Assembly (NCBI RefSeq): GCF_001894985.1
Contig: NZ_BCXG01000002.1
Location: 310,001-374,000, forward strand
Source of the DNA: Rhodococcus tukisamuensis NBRC 100609
Lineage (GTDB): Bacteria; Actinomycetota; Actinomycetes; Mycobacteriales; Mycobacteriaceae
Direction: 5' to 3'
DNA length: 64,000 nt
Below the pieces are notes generated by a model that saw only the letters and a program-made list of their open reading frames with translations, searched no databases and was not told where the DNA came from. Shown here in pieces: positions 18,058-26,711 of this stretch. Position numbers and translations under genes: made by a program. Each line of letters begins with the position of its first letter. Position 1 is the first letter of the stretch.

Positions 18058-18161
18058 ACACCAAATTCTACTCGCACGCACATTCGATAACAATGATGTT
18101 TCGCCTGGTGAACAGCCTGTGGCCTGTGCGTGTTTCTGGTGGCTCTGGCGACCAAAGGTAC

Positions 18162-19031
18162 TCATTGGTGTCGCGTGGGAGTGTCTCCCAGAACCGTCTC
18201 TACATCTCCCCGCAGCGCAGACACGAGACGAGCGGGTTCGTCGACGTACACGCTGATGCGGTCCACGAGTTCGACCTTGCGCCTACTCGGCAGGAGCGCC
18301 GGCAGATTCGCGCGCACGGGACGGCCGAGTTCGATGTCAGTGGTCGTCCCGTCCGCAGTGGGCAGATACAGTCTGCCGTCGACCACGGTCGGTGCTGTCT
18401 CCGAGAACCGCAGGCGCCGGACGGCCGACACCACGTCCGCACGATCGACGGCTGCGATCACCGCGCCCGACCGCCGGAGCACCAGGTGGGTATCCGTCAG
18501 GTAATGCGGGTGGACACGCTGAGCTGCAAGGAAGCCCAGCAATGCCAGCAGGGACCAGATCGAGAGCACTGCGACGACGACCCGAAGCCAGGCCCAGGGC
18601 AGCAAGAGGTGCAGCACTCCCACCTCGACGAAGGTGGCGGCCGCGAATGCGACTGGTACCACCACTGATCCGCGGCTCGCGCCATACGCAACAGCCCCGC
18701 CATCCACGCCCGCGGTACGGCCGCGCATCCACAGCCACAACGAGCGGTACCCGAGGATCTCCGCGCGGACGAGTGGCCAGAATGGCGAATCACCCAGCAC
18801 TACCGTGATCGAGTCCCGTGCACCGGCGCCACCGTGTCGTCGCGCCGCGATTCCTGCCAGCACGCCGATGACCACAACGCCCACGAGCGGAAGCTCCACC
18901 ACCAAGACGAGCAGCACCGAGGTACGCGGCGAAATCGCCTCCGTCGCAAGCAACAAGCCGTTGACCGTAAGTGCGACGAGAGCCACCAACTGTGCCGTCC
19001 AATGGAAGCGCCTTCTCCACAGGACCTTCAT
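18162..19031 (-). CDS. Membrane protein of unknown function, coupled to a MerR regulator
   Basis: A 289-residue protein I do not recognise. It has a basic N-terminus, two hydrophobic segments near 12-30 and 38-60, a polar stretch, two more near 118-140 and 146-168, and a soluble C-terminal third of mixed beta character (about 175-289). ATG 19031 overlaps the MerR stop by four bases (ATGA), so the two are translationally coupled. The layout suggests a membrane protein whose expression is set by the MerR protein, for example a stress- or drug-responsive one; that is inference. Confidence 0.7.
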   Translation of the reverse strand: MKVLWRRRFHWTAQLVALVALTVNGLLLATEAISPRTSVLLVLVVELPLVGVVVIGVLAGIAARRHGGAGARDSITVVLGDSPFWPLVRAEILGYRSLWLWMRGRTAGVDGGAVAYGASRGSVVVPVAFAAATFVEVGVLHLLLPWAWLRVVVAVLSIWSLLALLGFLAAQRVHPHYLTDTHLVLRRSGAVIAAVDRADVVSAVRRLRFSETAPTVVDGRLYLPTADGTTTDIELGRPVRANLPALLPSRRKVELVDRISVYVDEPARLVSALRGDVETVLGDTPTRHQ

Positions 19032-19843
19032 CGCACCTGACCATCTTCAGGCATGCATCCGGCGAGAGCTCGCTGTGCCCGGAGAACGACCTCACGCTGG
19101 GACGGATCGGGGATGACCTCCGCGAGGCCCACCGCCATCTCCCCTGCGGCACGAGTGTCGACGACCCCGGACTGAGGCGTCGCCGCCACGTTCTCGTCCT
19201 CGAAGTAGTCGGCCAGTCGCCTGGCGAGCGCGTCGATCTCCGCTTCCGCCGAATCTGGCTCCCGCCCTTCGAGATCAGACCAGTCCGCGAGGATCGCAAG
19301 ATATCGGGGACGCCGCTCGTCATCGGCCACCGTCGCCGCATACGAGAACAGATGGCTCTCTGGGACGCTTCCGGAGAGCGCGAGCATCTCGAGCAGGTCC
19401 CGCTCGCGGCGAAGGGCCGCGACTACGGCGGGCGACTCGGCGCCCTCCACCGCCGCCGCGAGCGCGTCCACAACCTCGGCGGGGAGTGCCGAAAGCGGAC
19501 GACCCGACTCGACATCGGCAAGCATCGCGGCAAGGCGAGTCTGCCGACGAGCGAGGCGTTCCCGCTCTCCGTTCAGGGCGCCGATCAAGGCCCGCAGGTC
19601 GGCCGCCGGGTCGCTGCTGCCCTCGCCGGCGGCATCGTCGGACAGGATGCTCGCGACCGCGGCCAGCGGAACCCCGCTGTCTGCGAGCCACCTGACCCTC
19701 ATCAGCCGGAGGACATCGCCGACGTCGTACTCGCGGTACCCGTTGGAGCGACGCCGCGGCTCCTCGAGCAGGCCGAGCCGATGGTAGTGCCGCACCGTCC
19801 TCGTGGTGGTCCCCGCCGCATCCGCCAGCTGGCCGATTCTCAT
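19028..19843 (-). CDS. MerR-family transcriptional regulator
   Basis: A 271-residue regulator. It begins MRIGQLADAAGTTTRTVRHY, a classic MerR winged helix-turn-helix, then GYREYDVGDVLRLMRVRWL and a coiled dimerisation helix. The long C-terminal region (about 130-271) is alpha-helical and lacks an obvious metal-binding Cys pattern. ATG 19843 is preferred over ATG 19861 because the latter lies inside a dyad that looks like the operator. It is coupled to the downstream membrane protein. Confidence 0.88.
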   Translation of the reverse strand: MRIGQLADAAGTTTRTVRHYHRLGLLEEPRRRSNGYREYDVGDVLRLMRVRWLADSGVPLAAVASILSDDAAGEGSSDPAADLRALIGALNGERERLARRQTRLAAMLADVESGRPLSALPAEVVDALAAAVEGAESPAVVAALRRERDLLEMLALSGSVPESHLFSYAATVADDERRPRYLAILADWSDLEGREPDSAEAEIDALARRLADYFEDENVAATPQSGVVDTRAAGEMAVGLAEVIPDPSQREVVLRAQRALAGCMPEDGQVR

Positions 19844-19856
19844 GGGCCCAGTGTCA

Positions 19857-19877
19857 ACCATGACCCAACGTCAAGGT
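19857..19877 (-). promoter_or_regulatory. MerR-type dyad in the regulator's promoter
   Basis: Imperfect inverted repeat ACCATGAC-N5-GTCAAGGT (one mismatch between halves), flanked by TTGAC-like elements, begins 13 bp upstream of the chosen MerR start. MerR proteins bind such dyads between promoter elements, so autoregulation is likely. Confidence 0.5.
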
Positions 19878-19905
19878 CAACCGCCGAACCGACGCGAGTC
19901 GTCCC

Positions 19906-21654
19906 CTACCGCCCCTCCCAGGCCGCCCACAACTGCGCATACCGCCCACCGGCCGCGACCAACTCGGCGTGCGGACCGTCCTCGACCACCGCCCCCTGTT
20001 CGAGCACCAGCACCCGGTCCGCGGTGACCGCCTGCGTGAGCCGATGGGCCACCACCAGCGTCGTGCGTCCCCGGGTGGCGGCCGCCGCGGCCTCCTCCAG
20101 GTCCCGGGCCCCGGCGCTGCCCGCCTCCGCGGTCGCCTCGTCCAGGATCGCGACCGCGGGGTCCGCCAGCACCAGGCGGGCCAGCGCCAACTGCTGCGCC
20201 TGCGCCGCCGTCACCAGATGCCCGCCCTCGCCGACCACCGTGTCCAGCCCGTCGTCCAGGGCGCGCACCCAGTCCAGCGCGCCGACCGTCGCCAGCGCCG
20301 CCTCCGCCTCCGTGGGGGTGGCCTCGGGCCGGGCCAGCCGCAGGTCCTCGATGAGCGGGCCGGCGAACACGTGCACCTCCTGACTGACGATCACGACCTG
20401 CCGCCGCAGGTCGTCACCCAGGTCCCGCAACGGAACCCCGCCGATCGAGACCACCCCGCCGGTCGGCTCGATCGAGCCGGCGGCGATCGCGGCCACCGTC
20501 GTCTTGCCCGCGCCGGTGGACCCCACCAGCGCGACCCGGCGTCCGGGTTCGAGGTGGAGGTCGATGCCGCGCAACACCTCCCGGCCCTCGTCGTAGCTGT
20601 GGTGCACGCCGGTCAGCCGCAGTTCCGCCGACGACGGCGTCTCGCCCGCACCGAGCCGCTCCTCCGGAATGTTCACCACGCCGACCAGTCGCGCCAGGCT
20701 CGCCCCGGCGGACTGGATCTCCCCGAAGGTGAACATCAGCATGCCGATCGGGTTGAACAGCCGGTGGAACAGCAGCGCCGCGGCGGTGGTCTCGCCGACG
20801 GTCACCAGATCGCCCTTCACCAGCACGAACCCGACCACCAGGATCGCCGACAGGCCGACGAACTCGGCGCGGTTGCCCCGCCCGGCAAACCGGGTGAACA
20901 GGGTGAACACCCCGGTTGCCAGGTCGCGGGCCCGCCCCGACGCCCGGTCGATCTCCGCGAGGTGCACTTCCTCTAGCCCGTAGGCCCGCACCGTGCGCGC
21001 CCCCGTCATGCTGCTCACCAACGCCTGCGACCGGTCGCCCATCGCCACCCGTTCGGCCGCGAACATCGGCCCCGACCGCGGCAGGTACCAGTGCAGCCCG
21101 ATCGCGTACATCGGCAGTGCCACCGCGCCCGCCAGTCCGAGCCGCCAGTCGATGCCGAGCATCGTGCCCAGGCTCAGCCCGACCAGCAGCACGGCGGCGA
21201 CCAGTCCGGGCACCACGTCCGCCACCGCCTTGCCGATCACCGAGACGTCGTCGCCGACGCGGGAGAGCAGGTCGCCCTTGCCCACCCGCTCCACGGTCGA
21301 CAGCGGCAGGGTGAGCGCGCGGCCGACCGTCCGCTCCCGCAGCCGCGCCAGCATGGTTTCGCCGAGCCGGCTGATCAGTACCGAGGCCCACCCGGCGAAC
21401 ACACCGCCGACGATCGCGGCGACGGTGATCACCGCAACCACCCCGACGATGATCTCGGTCGGCGCCTGCTCGCGCACCCGGTCGACCAGGACGCCGAAGA
21501 CGTAGATCGGCACGAGCGAGACCGCCGAGCCGACGAGCGCGACGCCCAGCGCCAGCGCGGTCAGCCCCCGGTGCCGGCCGAACTCCGCGCGCAGCCATGC
21601 CCAGCTCTGTGCGGCCGTGGCAATCGGGAGCAACTCCCGGTGCGACTCACTCAC
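19906..21654 (-). CDS. ABC exporter half-transporter with intact Walker motifs and degenerate signature
   Basis: A 582-residue fused membrane (about 20-330) and nucleotide-binding (about 345-582) protein of the type I exporter fold. Walker A is GSTGAGKTT, Walker B ends AILDEATAE with the catalytic Glu, and the H-loop is VVAHRLT. The ABC signature, normally LSGGQ, reads VTAAQ. ATG 21654 overlaps the partner's stop by four bases. It should pair with the upstream half-transporter as a heterodimer. The substrate is not evident; siderophore or lipid export is possible. Confidence 0.9.
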   Translation of the reverse strand: MSESHRELLPIATAAQSWAWLRAEFGRHRGLTALALGVALVGSAVSLVPIYVFGVLVDRVREQAPTEIIVGVVAVITVAAIVGGVFAGWASVLISRLGETMLARLRERTVGRALTLPLSTVERVGKGDLLSRVGDDVSVIGKAVADVVPGLVAAVLLVGLSLGTMLGIDWRLGLAGAVALPMYAIGLHWYLPRSGPMFAAERVAMGDRSQALVSSMTGARTVRAYGLEEVHLAEIDRASGRARDLATGVFTLFTRFAGRGNRAEFVGLSAILVVGFVLVKGDLVTVGETTAAALLFHRLFNPIGMLMFTFGEIQSAGASLARLVGVVNIPEERLGAGETPSSAELRLTGVHHSYDEGREVLRGIDLHLEPGRRVALVGSTGAGKTTVAAIAAGSIEPTGGVVSIGGVPLRDLGDDLRRQVVIVSQEVHVFAGPLIEDLRLARPEATPTEAEAALATVGALDWVRALDDGLDTVVGEGGHLVTAAQAQQLALARLVLADPAVAILDEATAEAGSAGARDLEEAAAAATRGRTTLVVAHRLTQAVTADRVLVLEQGAVVEDGPHAELVAAGGRYAQLWAAWEGR

Positions 21655-23372
21655 CGCAGGACCGCCTTCCGGTAGTCGGCATCGGACTCGACGAGCCCGG
21701 TGTGGGTGCCCTCGGCGACCACGTGGCCCTCGCCGAGGACCAGCACCCGATTCGCGGCGGCCAACAGCGCCGGGCTGCTGGTGATCAGCACGGTCGTGTG
21801 CAGCAACGGATCGGCCTCCCCGTGTCGCAGCCGCGAGATCCCCTCGGCGATGGCCTGCTCGGTCATCGCGTCGACCGCGGTGGTCGGGTCGTGCAACACC
21901 AGGACCGGGGTCCGGGCGACCAGGGCACGCGCCAGCGCGACCCGCTGCCGTTGACCGCCGGACAGGCTGGCGCCGCGATCGGTGACGGCCAGGTCGAGTC
22001 CCTGTGGATGTGCGTCCACGACGTCGGTGGACGCCGAGGCCGTCAGCGCAAGGTGCACCTCGTCGGCCTCCGCGTCGGGACGGCCCGCGACCACGTTGGA
22101 CCGCAGGGTGCCCGCGAACAGGTCGGTGTGGTGCGGTTCCACCAGCAGTGCCCGGCGGGCGTGCGCGAGATCCATCTCCGCCAGTTCCGCGCCGCCGACG
22201 GAGAGGGTCCCGGCGTAGTCCTCCGGCGGCACGTGCCCGGACAGCAGCTGCGCCAGCGCCTCACCGTCCTGTGGCCGGTGTGCGAGCACCGCGAGCAGCT
22301 CCCCCGGTCGCGCGTGCAGCGTCAGCCCGCTCAGCGACCGGTAGCGAATGTCCTCGAGGGCGACGCCCGCGGCCTGCGGCGCCGGGCCGGAGCCGGCGGG
22401 CACCAGCTCGTCGGCGTCGAGTACCAGCGCCAGGCGGTCCGCCGAGGCCCGCGCGGTCGCCAGCGCGCCAGGCACCCGGGAAAGGCTGCCCAGCGGTTCG
22501 ATGACGAACTGGGACAGCCCGACGACGGTGATCAGTTCGCCGATGCCGATCCGGCCCTGCAGCGCGAACAGGCCCGCGAAACCCGCCACGGCGACGGCGA
22601 GCAGTGCGCTGACCGTCACCGACGTCCCGATGTACACGCCCGTGGTGCGGGCGGCCCGCAGCGTCGCGCCGAGCGCCTCCTGGCTGGCCGCGCGGTAGCG
22701 CCGCGCCGCGACAGTCTCCGCGCCCAGTCCACGCAACGGCCGCAGCCCGCTCACCAGGTCGGTCGCCATCCCCGACACCCGCGCGGTGGCCGCCTGCTGG
22801 TCCGTCGCCCGGCGGGTGATCAGCGGCGCCGCCAGTTGCAGCAGCCCGAGGATCACCGGCGTGCCGATCAGGACCGCCAGCCCAAGCGTCACGTCGATCA
22901 CCAGCAGTGCGACGGCCGCGACCACGGCGGCGGCCACCGCGCTGACGGCCCGCGGGACGGCGTCGAGAATCCACGCCTCACGCTCGGCGTCGGAGGTCGC
23001 GACCGTGAGCAGTTCGCCGGACCGCAGGTCGGTCCGCACTCCCTGCGGATGCAGGATCCGGCCGGCCACCTCGACCCGCAACCGGTGCGCCTCGCGCTGC
23101 ATGGCGAAGACGATGAGCCGGGCACCGATGCGCCACGCGGCCGTGAGCAGCAGGAACAGCGCGCCCAGGCCGACGACGGACCAGATCATGGCCGCGGTGT
23201 CGCCGGTGGAGATAGCCCGCCCCACGATCACGCCGATCGCGATCGGCACCATCGTCTCGGCGACCTGGTGCACCACCAGCAGTGCGGTGCCGACCGTGAG
23301 CCGGCCGCGGTTACGAGCCAGAGTCCGACGTAGGACCGCCGCGCCACCGACGCGGTCGGGAATGCGCCCCAT
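21651..23372 (-). CDS. ABC exporter half-transporter with degenerate Walker A and intact signature
   Basis: A 573-residue fused membrane and nucleotide-binding protein, partner of the adjoining half-transporter. The signature LSGGQRQRVALARAL is canonical. The Walker A position reads AHRPQDGEALAQ with no GKT/S, Walker B ends LVLHDPTTAVD (Asp in place of the catalytic Glu), and the H-loop histidine is replaced (LITSSPA). The pair therefore forms one competent and one dead ATP site. ATG 23372 is preferred because GGAGG lies four bases upstream. ATG 23387 lacks a ribosome site. Confidence 0.88.
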   Translation of the reverse strand: MGRIPDRVGGAAVLRRTLARNRGRLTVGTALLVVHQVAETMVPIAIGVIVGRAISTGDTAAMIWSVVGLGALFLLLTAAWRIGARLIVFAMQREAHRLRVEVAGRILHPQGVRTDLRSGELLTVATSDAEREAWILDAVPRAVSAVAAAVVAAVALLVIDVTLGLAVLIGTPVILGLLQLAAPLITRRATDQQAATARVSGMATDLVSGLRPLRGLGAETVAARRYRAASQEALGATLRAARTTGVYIGTSVTVSALLAVAVAGFAGLFALQGRIGIGELITVVGLSQFVIEPLGSLSRVPGALATARASADRLALVLDADELVPAGSGPAPQAAGVALEDIRYRSLSGLTLHARPGELLAVLAHRPQDGEALAQLLSGHVPPEDYAGTLSVGGAELAEMDLAHARRALLVEPHHTDLFAGTLRSNVVAGRPDAEADEVHLALTASASTDVVDAHPQGLDLAVTDRGASLSGGQRQRVALARALVARTPVLVLHDPTTAVDAMTEQAIAEGISRLRHGEADPLLHTTVLITSSPALLAAANRVLVLGEGHVVAEGTHTGLVESDADYRKAVLR

Positions 23373-23390
23373 CGGGCCTCCATCCATGGT

Positions 23391-23409
23391 TGATGTTAGT
23401 GAACCCTAA
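23391..23409 (-). promoter_or_regulatory. Possible IdeR-type iron box before the ABC transporter pair
   Basis: TGATGTTAGTGAACCCTAA matches the iron-box consensus at 13 of 19 positions: the inner left TTAG and outer right CCCTAA are present, the inner right half is poor. It sits 19 bp upstream of the ABC start. Iron control of the exporter would link it to the siderophore locus 10 kb away. Confidence 0.35.
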
Positions 23410-23509
23410 ACGACCCGGAAGTAGCGCCGGACAGCACCGTTCTCATAGAGTCGCTCAGCAAGAACGACCCGCTGCGCAGCCCGCAGCTCGCCCGGGAGGA
23501 ACAAAGCGC

Positions 23510-23683
23510 ATGTCCACCAAGCCGACCACCGAGAACGACATCGCGGACGAGGAGCTCGAGCCCGTAGCCGACGAGACCGCGCGGCAGGCTCAGCGCGTCG
23601 TCGCCGCATATGCGACCGATGCCGACGAATGCCGGATGCTGCTGTCTATGCTCGGGATCGGCCCTTCGGCCAAGAACGACTAG
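23510..23683 (+). CDS. Small conserved-looking acidic protein upstream of otsA
   Basis: A 57-residue protein starting at ATG 23510 with GGAGGA ten bases upstream. The N-terminal half is acidic (ENDIADEELEPVADE). The rest is one predicted helix (QAQRVVAAYATDADECRMLL) ending in LGIGPSAKND. I do not know its function. From memory, mycobacteria also have a small unknown gene directly before otsA (Rv3489), which supports it being real. It may be co-transcribed with otsA, 51 bp downstream. Confidence 0.7.
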   Translation: MSTKPTTENDIADEELEPVADETARQAQRVVAAYATDADECRMLLSMLGIGPSAKND

Positions 23684-23734
23684 ATCGCCGGCGCTGACCT
23701 GCACGCGGTTCCGGCTCTCGAACGAAGGAAGACT

Positions 23735-25195
23735 GTGGGCGCTGGAGCCTCGGAGTTTGTCGTTGTCGCGAATCGCCTGCCCGTCGACCTGGAGACCCTG
23801 CCCGACGGCAGCACGCGTTGGAAACGGAGTCCAGGCGGCCTGGTGACCGCGCTCGAGCCGATCCTGCGCGGCAAGAGCGGCGCCTGGGTCGGCTGGCCCG
23901 GCGTGCCGGACACAGATCTCGGGCCGATCGTCGAGGACGGCATCGAGCTGCACCCGGTGCGGCTGAGCTCCCAGGAAGTCGCGGACTACTACGAGGGCTT
24001 CTCCAACGCCACCCTCTGGCCGCTCTACCACGACGTGATCGTCAAGCCCGTCTACGACCGGTCCTGGTGGAACGCGTACGTGGAGGTCAACCGCAGGTTC
24101 GCCGAGGCCGCCTCGGAGGCCGCGGCCGAGGGCGCCACGGTCTGGATCCAGGACTACCAGCTGCAGTTGGTGCCGAAGATGCTGCGCATGCTGCGGCCGG
24201 ACCTGACCATCGGGTTCTTCCTGCACATCCCGTTCCCGCCGGTCGAGCTCTTCATGCAGATGCCCTGGCGGACCGAGATCGTCGAGGGCCTGCTGGGCGC
24301 GGACCTGATCGGGTTCCACCTGCCCGGTGGCGCCCAGAACTTCCTGTACCTGGCCCGGCGGCTGGCGGGGCAACCGACCTCACGCGGCAACGTCGGTGTC
24401 AGGTCCAAGCTCGGCGTCGTCCAGGTGGGCTTCCGGAACGTGCGCGTGGGCGCCTTCCCCATCTCGATCGACTCCGGAAAGCTCGACGAGCTCTCCCGCA
24501 GCAAAGTGGTCCGCGACCGCGCCAAGCAGATCCGCAAGGAGCTCGGCAACCCGAAGCGCATCATGCTGGGCGTGGACCGGTTGGACTACACCAAGGGAAT
24601 CGACGTCCGGCTCAACGCCATTCGTGAGCTGCTCGAGGAGGGCCGGATCGATCCGGCCGAGAACATCATGGTGCAGCTCGCCACCCCCAGCCGCGAACGC
24701 GTCGAGAGCTACATCCAGATGCGCGGCGACATCGAGCAGCAGGTCGGCCGGATCAACGGCGAGTTCGGACAGGTTGGCCGGCCGGTGGTGCACTACCTGC
24801 ACCGCCCCATCCCCCGCGAGGAACTGGTCGCCTTCTTCGTCGCCGCGGACGTGATGCTGGTGACGCCACTGCGCGACGGCATGAACCTCGTCGCGAAGGA
24901 GTACGTCGCCTGCCGCAGCGACCTCGGCGGGGCACTGCTGCTCAGTGAATTCACCGGCGCCGCAGCGGAACTGCGCCAGGCCTACCTGACCAACCCGCAC
25001 GACCTGGACGGTGTGAAGGACTCGATGGTCGAGGCGCTGACCCAGGACCGCGAGGCGGGCCGACGCCGGATGCGGGCGCTGCGCCGTCAGGTTCTCGCCC
25101 ACGACGTGGACCGCTGGGCCAAGTCGTTCCTCAGCGCGCTGGCCCGGGACTCGGTGGCGGGCTCCGCGCTGCTGGTCGACGAGATCAAGGCCTAG
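23735..25195 (+). CDS. otsA: Alpha,alpha-trehalose-phosphate synthase (UDP/GDP-glucose forming)
   Basis: A 486-residue GT20 glycosyltransferase that joins a nucleotide-activated glucose to glucose-6-phosphate to give trehalose-6-phosphate, a precursor for trehalose and mycolyl glycolipids. Visible family blocks are [10 protein letters not shown], the [11 protein letters not shown] loop, [15 protein letters not shown], the catalytic [10 protein letters not shown] with its Arg and Lys, and [14 protein letters not shown] near the nucleotide-sugar site. The start is GTG 23735 with GAAGGA upstream. It lies downstream of the small protein and next to mce4, as in mycobacteria (Rv3490). No otsB is seen here. 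Confidence 0.96.
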   Translation: MGAGASEFVVVANRLPVDLETLPDGSTRWKRSPGGLVTALEPILRGKSGAWVGWPGVPDTDLGPIVEDGIELHPVRLSSQEVADYYEGFSNATLWPLYHDVIVKPVYDRSWWNAYVEVNRRFAEAASEAAAEGATVWIQDYQLQLVPKMLRMLRPDLTIGFFLHIPFPPVELFMQMPWRTEIVEGLLGADLIGFHLPGGAQNFLYLARRLAGQPTSRGNVGVRSKLGVVQVGFRNVRVGAFPISIDSGKLDELSRSKVVRDRAKQIRKELGNPKRIMLGVDRLDYTKGIDVRLNAIRELLEEGRIDPAENIMVQLATPSRERVESYIQMRGDIEQQVGRINGEFGQVGRPVVHYLHRPIPREELVAFFVAADVMLVTPLRDGMNLVAKEYVACRSDLGGALLLSEFTGAAAELRQAYLTNPHDLDGVKDSMVEALTQDREAGRRRMRALRRQVLAHDVDRWAKSFLSALARDSVAGSALLVDEIKA

Positions 25196-25207
25196 AGACG
25201 ACGAAAC

Positions 25208-25248
25208 ACGGCGCCGGCCACGGGAATTGATCCCGTGGCCGGCGCCGT
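25208..25248. terminator. Strong bidirectional terminator between otsA and the mce operon
   Basis: A perfect 18-bp GC-rich stem (25208-25225 with 25231-25248) and a 5-base loop, followed by TGTTCT. It lies between the convergent otsA and mas genes. Confidence 0.85.
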
Positions 25249-25269
25249 TGTTCTGTCACTGCGGTCGAT

Positions 25270-25836
25270 CTAGATCGGGGTCAGTCGCTCCGTGAGCCAG
25301 CGCCCGTCGACCTTCTGCATCTCCATCCGCACCCGACTGCCGGTGGTCGCCGCGTCCGGAGCGTCCGCGCTCGTGGTGACCTGGTTCAGGTACAGCAGCA
25401 CCACCGCGTCGTCCGGGCTCGCCGAGACCGGGGCCGCGCCCTGCACGCTCACCTGGACGGTGAGCTTCTTCTCCTTGGCGCCCGGCGCGATGACCTCGTC
25501 GGCCAGCTTCTCGTAGTCCTCCCGGAAGGATCCGGTGAGTCCGTCCGCGGCGGCCGCCATCTGGTCGTCGACCTTGTTGTAGTCGTAGGAGAGCATCGCG
25601 ACGGCCTGCTCACCCGCGGCCTTGACGGCATCCGTCCGGGCCTGCTCGGTCGCCACGTCCTGCCGGTGCTGGTAGTACAGGACACCCACCCCGACCGCGA
25701 GCGCCAGGACCAGCAGCGCGGCCACGGCCGCCAGCACGATCCGCAGCGGACCGCGGCCGCCGGCGGGCTTGGCAGGTTCTGTCGCCTCGGGCTCGGCCGC
25801 CGTCACGGGCTCGGCCGACTTGTCGTCTTCGCTCAT
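25270..25836 (-). CDS. Mce-associated membrane protein (distal)
   Basis: A 188-residue single-pass protein. A cytoplasmic acidic, Ala/Pro-rich N-terminus (1-30) is followed by a transmembrane helix at about 31-52 and an extracytoplasmic domain of NTF2-like Mas type (about 60-188) ending WLTERLTPI. Such proteins accompany mycobacterial mce operons (Rv3492c position) and are thought to stabilise or assist the Mce complex. ATG 25836 overlaps the preceding stop by four bases. It is the last gene of the operon before a strong terminator. Confidence 0.85.
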   Translation of the reverse strand: MSEDDKSAEPVTAAEPEATEPAKPAGGRGPLRIVLAAVAALLVLALAVGVGVLYYQHRQDVATEQARTDAVKAAGEQAVAMLSYDYNKVDDQMAAAADGLTGSFREDYEKLADEVIAPGAKEKKLTVQVSVQGAAPVSASPDDAVVLLYLNQVTTSADAPDAATTGSRVRMEMQKVDGRWLTERLTPI

Positions 25837-26711
25837 GGCACAAACTCCACCTTCGACGCCGTCATGGTCCCGCCGTCGTCCGTCACCGTCACCCGCATGC
25901 GGAAGTCACGCGGACCGCCCTGGGACTGGTCCGGCATGGTGACGTTCGCACGCGCCGCGACGAGCACCGTGGCGGACTTCCCGTCGTCGCTCTCGCTCTC
26001 CAGACCGGACTCGACGATCGAGCCCTCGGTGGTCACCGAGGCCTCCTTGACCACGCTGACGAAGGGATCCTGCCGGCCGTCGAACTCGGACTTGAACTCG
26101 CCGCTGGCACCCGCCAGGATGCGCTCGACGTCCTCCTTCGCGGTGTCCGGCGTGATCGTGGTCAGGTTCAGCATGGTCTGACGCGCGGTCTGCACGAACG
26201 CATTTCGCCGGGCATCGCGCTCGTTCGCGGAGGTCCGGTCGATCAGCAGGAGCACCGCGGCGACGGCCAGCGCCGCCACCAGGACTCCGGCCACGATCGC
26301 CGCGAGCCGCGGGCGCCGACGGCCCTGTGCGGCCGGCGGCGTCTCCTCGTCCGCGACGGTCTCGTCCACGACGGTCTCGTCCACGGCCGTCTCGGCCGCG
26401 CTCGTCTTCGGCTCGGCCACCGTCGGCTCAGCCTTCGTCAGATCGGGCTTGGTCGGCTCGGGCTTGGCCGGCTCGGGCTTCACCGGCTCGACCGCCGCCG
26501 ACTCGACTGCCACCGGCTCGACTGCCTTCGATTCAACCGTCTTCGACTCGGACTTCGTGGAATCGGCCTTGGCGGCCGAACCACTCTCACCCGATGCCGC
26601 ACCCGTGGGCACGTCCTTCGGCGGCCCCGCGGGCCGGCCGGCGCGCCTACGCGGCGCCGGCCTGCTGTCCTCGGGGGTCAACCCTGCTGACGTGTCATCA
26701 TCGTCTGCCAC
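25833..26711 (-). CDS. Mce-associated membrane protein with Pro/Glu/Val-rich cytoplasmic tail
   Basis: A 292-residue protein in the Rv3493c position. An unusually long low-complexity cytoplasmic segment (about 40-125) repeats VEP, KPEP and VDET units. It precedes a transmembrane helix at about 138-158 and an extracytoplasmic Mas domain (165-292) ending TASKVEFVP. ATG 26711 overlaps the end of mce4F by 34 bases. Like other Mas proteins it probably supports the Mce importer. Length variation of such tails between relatives is expected. Confidence 0.83.
   Translation of the reverse strand: MADDDDTSAGLTPEDSRPAPRRRAGRPAGPPKDVPTGAASGESGSAAKADSTKSESKTVESKAVEPVAVESAAVEPVKPEPAKPEPTKPDLTKAEPTVAEPKTSAAETAVDETVVDETVADEETPPAAQGRRRPRLAAIVAGVLVAALAVAAVLLLIDRTSANERDARRNAFVQTARQTMLNLTTITPDTAKEDVERILAGASGEFKSEFDGRQDPFVSVVKEASVTTEGSIVESGLESESDDGKSATVLVAARANVTMPDQSQGGPRDFRMRVTVTDDGGTMTASKVEFVP

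Noticed and set aside
18058-18110. Possible SOS box before the DUF222/HNH gene
   Set aside because: A TTCGATAACAATG stretch only loosely resembles the actinobacterial LexA palindrome and lacks the second half.
18057-18165. Upstream ATG 18165 as start of the DUF222/HNH gene
   Set aside because: It overlaps the previous stop as ATGA, but the extra 36 residues look non-conserved; MKLDARL at 18057 resembles a normal family start. Not fully excluded.
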